Shown one piece after another: positions 60,724 to 64,000 of a stretch of 64,000 nucleotides of DNA. The notes beneath the pieces were generated by a model. That model did no database searches. It was given only the letters and a program-made list of their open reading frames with translations, and was not told where the DNA came from. The stretch comes from Variovorax sp. dw_308 (GTDB lineage Bacteria > Pseudomonadota > Gammaproteobacteria > Burkholderiales > Burkholderiaceae_C): positions 186,001 to 250,000 of the forward strand of contig NZ_JAATOM010000005.1 of NCBI RefSeq assembly GCF_019207085.1. Reading direction: 5' to 3'. How positions within the stretch are numbered: position 1 is the stretch's first letter; each line of letters starts with the position of its first letter. Made by a program: the position numbers and the translations under genes.

Positions 60724-61328
60724 AGCCCGTACTCCACGTCATTGTCTGCAGCACCCGGCCCCACCGCGTCGGCAGCCCGGTCGGGCAATGGGCGCATCGC
60801 GTCGCGCTCGCGCACGGCGGTTTCGATGTCCAGCTGGTCGAACTCGCGGACGTCGGGCTGCCGTTGTTCGACGAGCCCGAGCACCCGAAGAGCGGCAACT
60901 ACCAGCATGCGCACACCCGGCGATGGAGCCAACAGGTCGACGGTGCCGATGCCTTCGTGTTCGTGATGCCCGAATACAACTACGGCCCGCCACCGTCCTG
61001 GCTGAACGCGATGACCTACCTGGTGCGCGAATGGCACTACAAGCCCGCCGCTTTCGTGAGCTACGGCGGCGTCGGGGGCGGCATGCGCGCGGTGCAGGTG
61101 GCCAAGCAGTTGCTCACGACCTTCAAGGTGGTGCCCTTGTTGGAGGCCGTGGCCATTCCGTGGGTCGCGCGGCGGATCGTGGACGGCGCCTTCGAAGCGA
61201 CGCCGGAGGAAGGCGTGGCCTGCGAGGCCATGCTGAAGGAGCTGCTGCGCTGGGCCGAGGTGCTGCCCGCGTTGCGCAGCAGCGGGTCGGCGTCACGCCA
61301 GGAAGCGGCGCCGGCCCTGGTCAGGTGA
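60720..61328 (+). CDS. NADPH-dependent FMN reductase-family protein
   Basis: A 202-residue flavodoxin-like reductase. VIVCSTRPHRVGSPVGQWAHRVALAHGGFDVQLVELADVGLPLFDEPEHP is the N-terminal FMN-binding part (S-T-R-x-x-x-x-G), and VFVMPEYNYGPPPSWLNAMTYL the second FMN loop (P-E-Y-N). Coupled to the intradiol dioxygenase by ATGA overlap, it may reduce a quinone form of the substrate (for example hydroxybenzoquinone to hydroxyquinol) or supply reduced flavin. The exact acceptor is not known. Confidence 0.9.
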   Translation: MKPVLHVIVCSTRPHRVGSPVGQWAHRVALAHGGFDVQLVELADVGLPLFDEPEHPKSGNYQHAHTRRWSQQVDGADAFVFVMPEYNYGPPPSWLNAMTYLVREWHYKPAAFVSYGGVGGGMRAVQVAKQLLTTFKVVPLLEAVAIPWVARRIVDGAFEATPEEGVACEAMLKELLRWAEVLPALRSSGSASRQEAAPALVR

Positions 61329-61385
61329 CGCCCGGGGCGATCGGCGCGCCGGGCTCGCAACGGTAGGAGCCTTGGCGCGCAGTGC

Positions 61386-62210
61386 TCAGCCGCGTGCCGC
61401 GTGCAGCATGTCGCGGGTCCGCAGCGCCTCGCGCCGCGCAGCTTGCTCGTAGTCGTCGCCGGACGACGCATAGCAGATGGCGCGCGACGAATTGACGACG
61501 ATCGGCGCGTCTTCGCGCCAGCCGGCGCGTACCGTCGCGGCCGCGTCGCCGCCTTGCGCGCCGACGCCGGGGATCAGCAGCGGCACGGTGGGCGCGAGCG
61601 CACGCACGCGCTCGATCTCTGCCGGATAGGTCGCGCCCACCACGAGGCCGAGCTGGCCGTTCAGGTTCCACGGCCCCTGGGCCAGCCGCGCGATGTGCTC
61701 GTAGAGGAAGGGTTCGCCCTCCACGCCCGCGAGGCGCTGCCCCTGCAGGTCGGCGCCGCCGGGGTTGCTGGTGCGGCACAGCAGGAAGGCGCCCTTGCCC
61801 GCATGCCGAAGATAGGGCTCGACCGAATCGAAACCCATGAACGGCGACAGCGTGACCGCATCGGCGCCGTAGCGTTCGAAGGCCTCGATGGCGTATTGCT
61901 CGGCGGTCGAGCCGATGTCGCCGCGCTTGGCGTCGAGGATCGTGGGCACGTGGGGCGCATTGCGGCGCATGTGCTCCATCAGGCGCTCCAGCTGGTCTTC
62001 GGCGCGGTGCGCGGCGAAGTAGGCGATCTGCGGCTTGAACGCGATGGCGAGGTCGGCCGTCGCGTCGACGATGCGGGCGCAGAAGTCGTAGATGCGGCTG
62101 GCATCGCCCTTGAGCTGCGCCGGAAAACGGCTGGGTTCCGGATCGAGGCCGACGCACAGCATGGATGCGTTTTGCTGCTCGGCCGCGCGCAGCTTGTAGA
62201 GAAAAGTCAT
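61386..62210 (-). CDS. pyrF: Orotidine 5'-phosphate decarboxylase
   Basis: A 274-residue PyrF of the longer type (about 270 residues) found in Betaproteobacteria and mycobacteria. It converts OMP to UMP in pyrimidine synthesis. [14 protein letters not shown] is the N-terminal hallmark, [21 protein letters not shown] and [18 protein letters not shown] (catalytic Asp-Lys-Asp set) are conserved, and later [15 protein letters not shown] and [16 protein letters not shown] contact the phosphate. Start ATG 62210 is chosen; a frame to 62603 runs into the next gene. Confidence 0.96.
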   Translation of the reverse strand: MTFLYKLRAAEQQNASMLCVGLDPEPSRFPAQLKGDASRIYDFCARIVDATADLAIAFKPQIAYFAAHRAEDQLERLMEHMRRNAPHVPTILDAKRGDIGSTAEQYAIEAFERYGADAVTLSPFMGFDSVEPYLRHAGKGAFLLCRTSNPGGADLQGQRLAGVEGEPFLYEHIARLAQGPWNLNGQLGLVVGATYPAEIERVRALAPTVPLLIPGVGAQGGDAAATVRAGWREDAPIVVNSSRAICYASSGDDYEQAARREALRTRDMLHAARG

Positions 62211-62316
62211 GGGGCGGGATTTTAGGTTCCGGGGGAGAGCGTGCGCCTCGGCTGCAGGCTCGCAAGAGCAGCCGCCGCTGACGGCCGCGGCTACCGCAGG
62301 CGCTGCCGGATGGCTG

Positions 62317-63093
62317 CTAGAACCGGGCCGCGGCCAGGCAGAGATCGGCCCAGGCCCGCGCCTTGTCGCCCCGGTTGCGCAGCAGGTAGGCCGGGTGATA
62401 GGTCGCGACGACCTGCACGCCGGGCATTGCCGGCAGTTCGGCCGCCTGGCCGCGCAGCTTGCCGAGCGGCTCATTGCGCCCCAGCAGGCATTGCGCCGCG
62501 AGCGGTCCCATCGCGAGCACGATGCGCGGCGCAATGGCGGCGAGATGCGCGTCGAAGCCTTGTTCGAACGGTTGCGACGTGGACGCCGGGTGGGTGGCGC
62601 CACGGTGCGTGCGCATCAGGTGCACAGGCACGGCGCCGCTCTCCAGTTGCAGGGCGCGCAGCATGTTGTCGAGCAAGCGGCCAGCCTCGCCGGCGAAGGG
62701 TTCGCCATGGCGGCCGTCGGCCTGGGGCGGCATGTCGACCACGATCAGCCAGCCGCCTTGCGCCGCGCTGCCGCCGTAGAGGCGCTGCGGGGCTTCGATT
62801 TGCGTCACCTCCTCGCCTGCACCGGCGGGCCGGGCGACACGCGCCTGTGCCACCGGCGGGGCCGGCGCCGCGACGGGCGGCCGGACAGCAGCGGGGCGAG
62901 GAGCCACGCCAGCCGGCATGGCGTGGGCTTCTGGCCGTCCATCACCCGCTGCCGGCTCGTCGGGCGCAGTCGCCGTCTCGCGGGCATCGCGCAACAACGG
63001 CTCCGCCACCACGGGTTCGGCTGGCCACCAGACCTTGACGCCCATCTCCTCCAGCATCGCGCGTTGCCGCGCATCCAGTGCGAGCGTGCTCAT
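62317..63093 (-). CDS. Uracil-DNA glycosylase superfamily protein (family 4-like)
   Basis: A 258-residue protein. The first 110 residues are Pro/Ala-rich and poorly conserved. The glycosylase domain follows with [31 protein letters not shown] (compare G-E-x-P-G-x-x-E-x-x-x-G-x-P-F-V-G-x-A-G), [13 protein letters not shown] and [11 protein letters not shown], the conserved end motif. The GEAPG stretch is changed to VDMPPQ, and no four-cysteine cluster is seen, so activity on uracil DNA is uncertain. The ATG overlaps the rimI stop (ATGA), part of the tsaB-rimI-glycosylase order common in this group. Confidence 0.85.
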   Translation of the reverse strand: MSTLALDARQRAMLEEMGVKVWWPAEPVVAEPLLRDARETATAPDEPAAGDGRPEAHAMPAGVAPRPAAVRPPVAAPAPPVAQARVARPAGAGEEVTQIEAPQRLYGGSAAQGGWLIVVDMPPQADGRHGEPFAGEAGRLLDNMLRALQLESGAVPVHLMRTHRGATHPASTSQPFEQGFDAHLAAIAPRIVLAMGPLAAQCLLGRNEPLGKLRGQAAELPAMPGVQVVATYHPAYLLRNRGDKARAWADLCLAAARF

Positions 63094-63680
63094 TTCAACT
63101 GGCCCCAGGCGCTGGCCGATTCATTGAGCAGGAGGCTCATGACGATCGCGTCCTCGCGCTGGTTCTGCAGCGCCGGGTAGTAGCCCTTGCGCACGCCCAC
63201 GCGGCGGAAGCCGCCCCGCTCGTAGACGGCAATGGCGCGCGCGTTGGAGGCACGCACTTCGAGCCACAGCCATTGCGCGCCTTGCCCGCGCGACCATCCG
63301 GCCAGGGTTTCGAGCAGCATCGGCGCCCAGCCCTGGCGCTGGAACGCGGAGGCCACGGTGAGATTGAGCAGGTGCACCTCGTCCACGCCCTTCATGGCGA
63401 CGAAGTAGCCGATGAGTTCGATCGGCTCTCGCCCCGCAGGGTCCGCGGCGCTGCGCCGGGTCGCACGATTCCCGGCAGACGCCGGCACCGGTACATCGAC
63501 GCCGGGCGAGGGGCCCACCAACAGCTGGCAGTGGTAGCCCGCATGCAGCGAGTCGATGAAGTTGGCCCGCGTCCATGGATGGGTGTAGGCGACGTTCTCG
63601 ACGGCGCAGACCTGGTCGAGCCGCTCGATAACGAGCGGCTCCAGGCGTGCTTGCAACGGTGGCTGCGGTACGGCGCTCAT
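63090..63680 (-). CDS. rimI: Ribosomal protein S18-alanine N-acetyltransferase-like
   Basis: A 196-residue GNAT enzyme placed directly after tsaB, the usual position of rimI. Features: ENVAYTHPWTRANFIDSLHAGYHCQLLVG (typical RimI start), EVHLLNLTVASAFQRQGWAPMLLETLAGW (acetyl-CoA loop Q-R-Q-G-W), and LEVRASNARAIAVYERGGFRRVGVRKGYYP. A 30-residue insert (about residues 50-80) with GVDVPVPASAGNRATRRSAA makes it longer than E. coli RimI (148). Acetylates the N-terminal alanine of ribosomal protein S18 in known members. Confidence 0.92.
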   Translation of the reverse strand: MSAVPQPPLQARLEPLVIERLDQVCAVENVAYTHPWTRANFIDSLHAGYHCQLLVGPSPGVDVPVPASAGNRATRRSAADPAGREPIELIGYFVAMKGVDEVHLLNLTVASAFQRQGWAPMLLETLAGWSRGQGAQWLWLEVRASNARAIAVYERGGFRRVGVRKGYYPALQNQREDAIVMSLLLNESASAWGQLK

Positions 63681-63685
63681 CGATT

Positions 63686-64000
63686 TCAGGTGGTGGTGGC
63701 GTTGCGGATGCGCATGCGCTCTTCGGTGGTCTGCGCGACTTTATCGCGGACGTAGAGCGGCCAGGCGTCGGCCGGCGCCACCAGACGGCCGGCCGCAATC
63801 ATCGAAGGGGCGAGCCGCAACAGGGCGGACGCGGTGGGCAACACCTCGAGACGCACGGCGGCAGACGGCAGGCGGTCGCCGTACGCGCCGAACGCATTGC
63901 CCGCCAATGCCCAACCCTCGGGCACATGCACTTCCTCCGGCGCCAGCAGGCGCGGCTCGCTGCCGGCACATGCGTCCGCATCGAAGTCGTATTCCGCCGC
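63686..64000 (-). CDS. tsaB: TsaB, tRNA threonylcarbamoyladenosine biosynthesis (C-terminal part)
   Basis: Only the last 104 codons are inside the window; the gene enters from the right edge. The C-terminal sequence AGRLVAPADAWPLYVRDKVAQTT matches the end of TsaB (usual form ...YLRNEVAWKK or YVRDKVA), with GWALAGNAFGAYGDRLP as the preceding domain II segment. TsaB acts with TsaD and TsaE in t6A synthesis. Its stop lies 5 bp upstream of the rimI start, in accord with a tsaB-rimI operon. Confidence 0.88.
   Translation of the reverse strand, partial: AAEYDFDADACAGSEPRLLAPEEVHVPEGWALAGNAFGAYGDRLPSAAVRLEVLPTASALLRLAPSMIAAGRLVAPADAWPLYVRDKVAQTTEERMRIRNATTT

Overview
The window is GC-rich chromosomal DNA that looks like Variovorax or a close Comamonadaceae relative (Betaproteobacteria). 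The basis is indirect: many Bug-type tricarboxylate receptors (five), class III CoA-transferases, an OmpC-like betaproteobacterial porin, and strong GC bias at third codon positions. I see no rRNA, tRNA, transposase, phage gene or CRISPR array.

Layout. 1-11100: start of a luciferase-like oxidoreductase, a TetR regulator, and a long plus-strand aromatic catabolism cluster. It runs two-component flavin monooxygenase, flavin reductase, amidohydrolase, porin, metallo-beta-lactamase-fold (MBL) hydrolase, alpha/beta hydrolase, extradiol dioxygenase, FAH-family hydrolase and BKACE enzyme, and ends in a second, frameshifted MBL gene. 11181-13270: minus-strand cupin dioxygenase, SDR and IclR. 13482-22540: two GNAT enzymes, dienelactone hydrolase, K+ channel, ssb, CLC channel, uvrA and a LysR gene. 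22740-27533: MaoC, CaiB, Bug, alpha/beta hydrolase and old yellow enzyme on the minus strand. 27692-34909: MocR regulator, SnoaL-like protein, FAD oxidase, YtcJ-like amidohydrolase and a CobW GTPase, separated by long palindromic intergenic repeats.

34913-40194 is the best candidate for an unusual system. A SIR2-like/TIR fusion overlaps by 4 bp a 1272-residue STAND NTPase with a transmembrane helix and WD40 repeats, which suggests a sensor-plus-NADase conflict module. 40217-45692 holds a secreted protein of unknown function, an orphan F0 c-subunit gene, a GNAT enzyme, TesB, a flavoprotein and a Bug receptor. 45766-52121 carries two paralogous lipoproteins of about 975 residues, built from a repeated ~60-residue module plus a large shared C-terminal domain that I do not recognise. 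Both have the same upstream element at the same distance from the start codon.

52636-61328: thioesterase, fumarylacetoacetase, then a CoA-transferase/two Bug/citryl-CoA-lyase-like operon. A LysR gene stands next to it, divergent from an intradiol dioxygenase and a flavin reductase. An identical 13-bp T-N11-A motif lies upstream of both transcription units. The window ends with pyrF and the tsaB-rimI-uracil-DNA-glycosylase group, tsaB being cut by the window edge.
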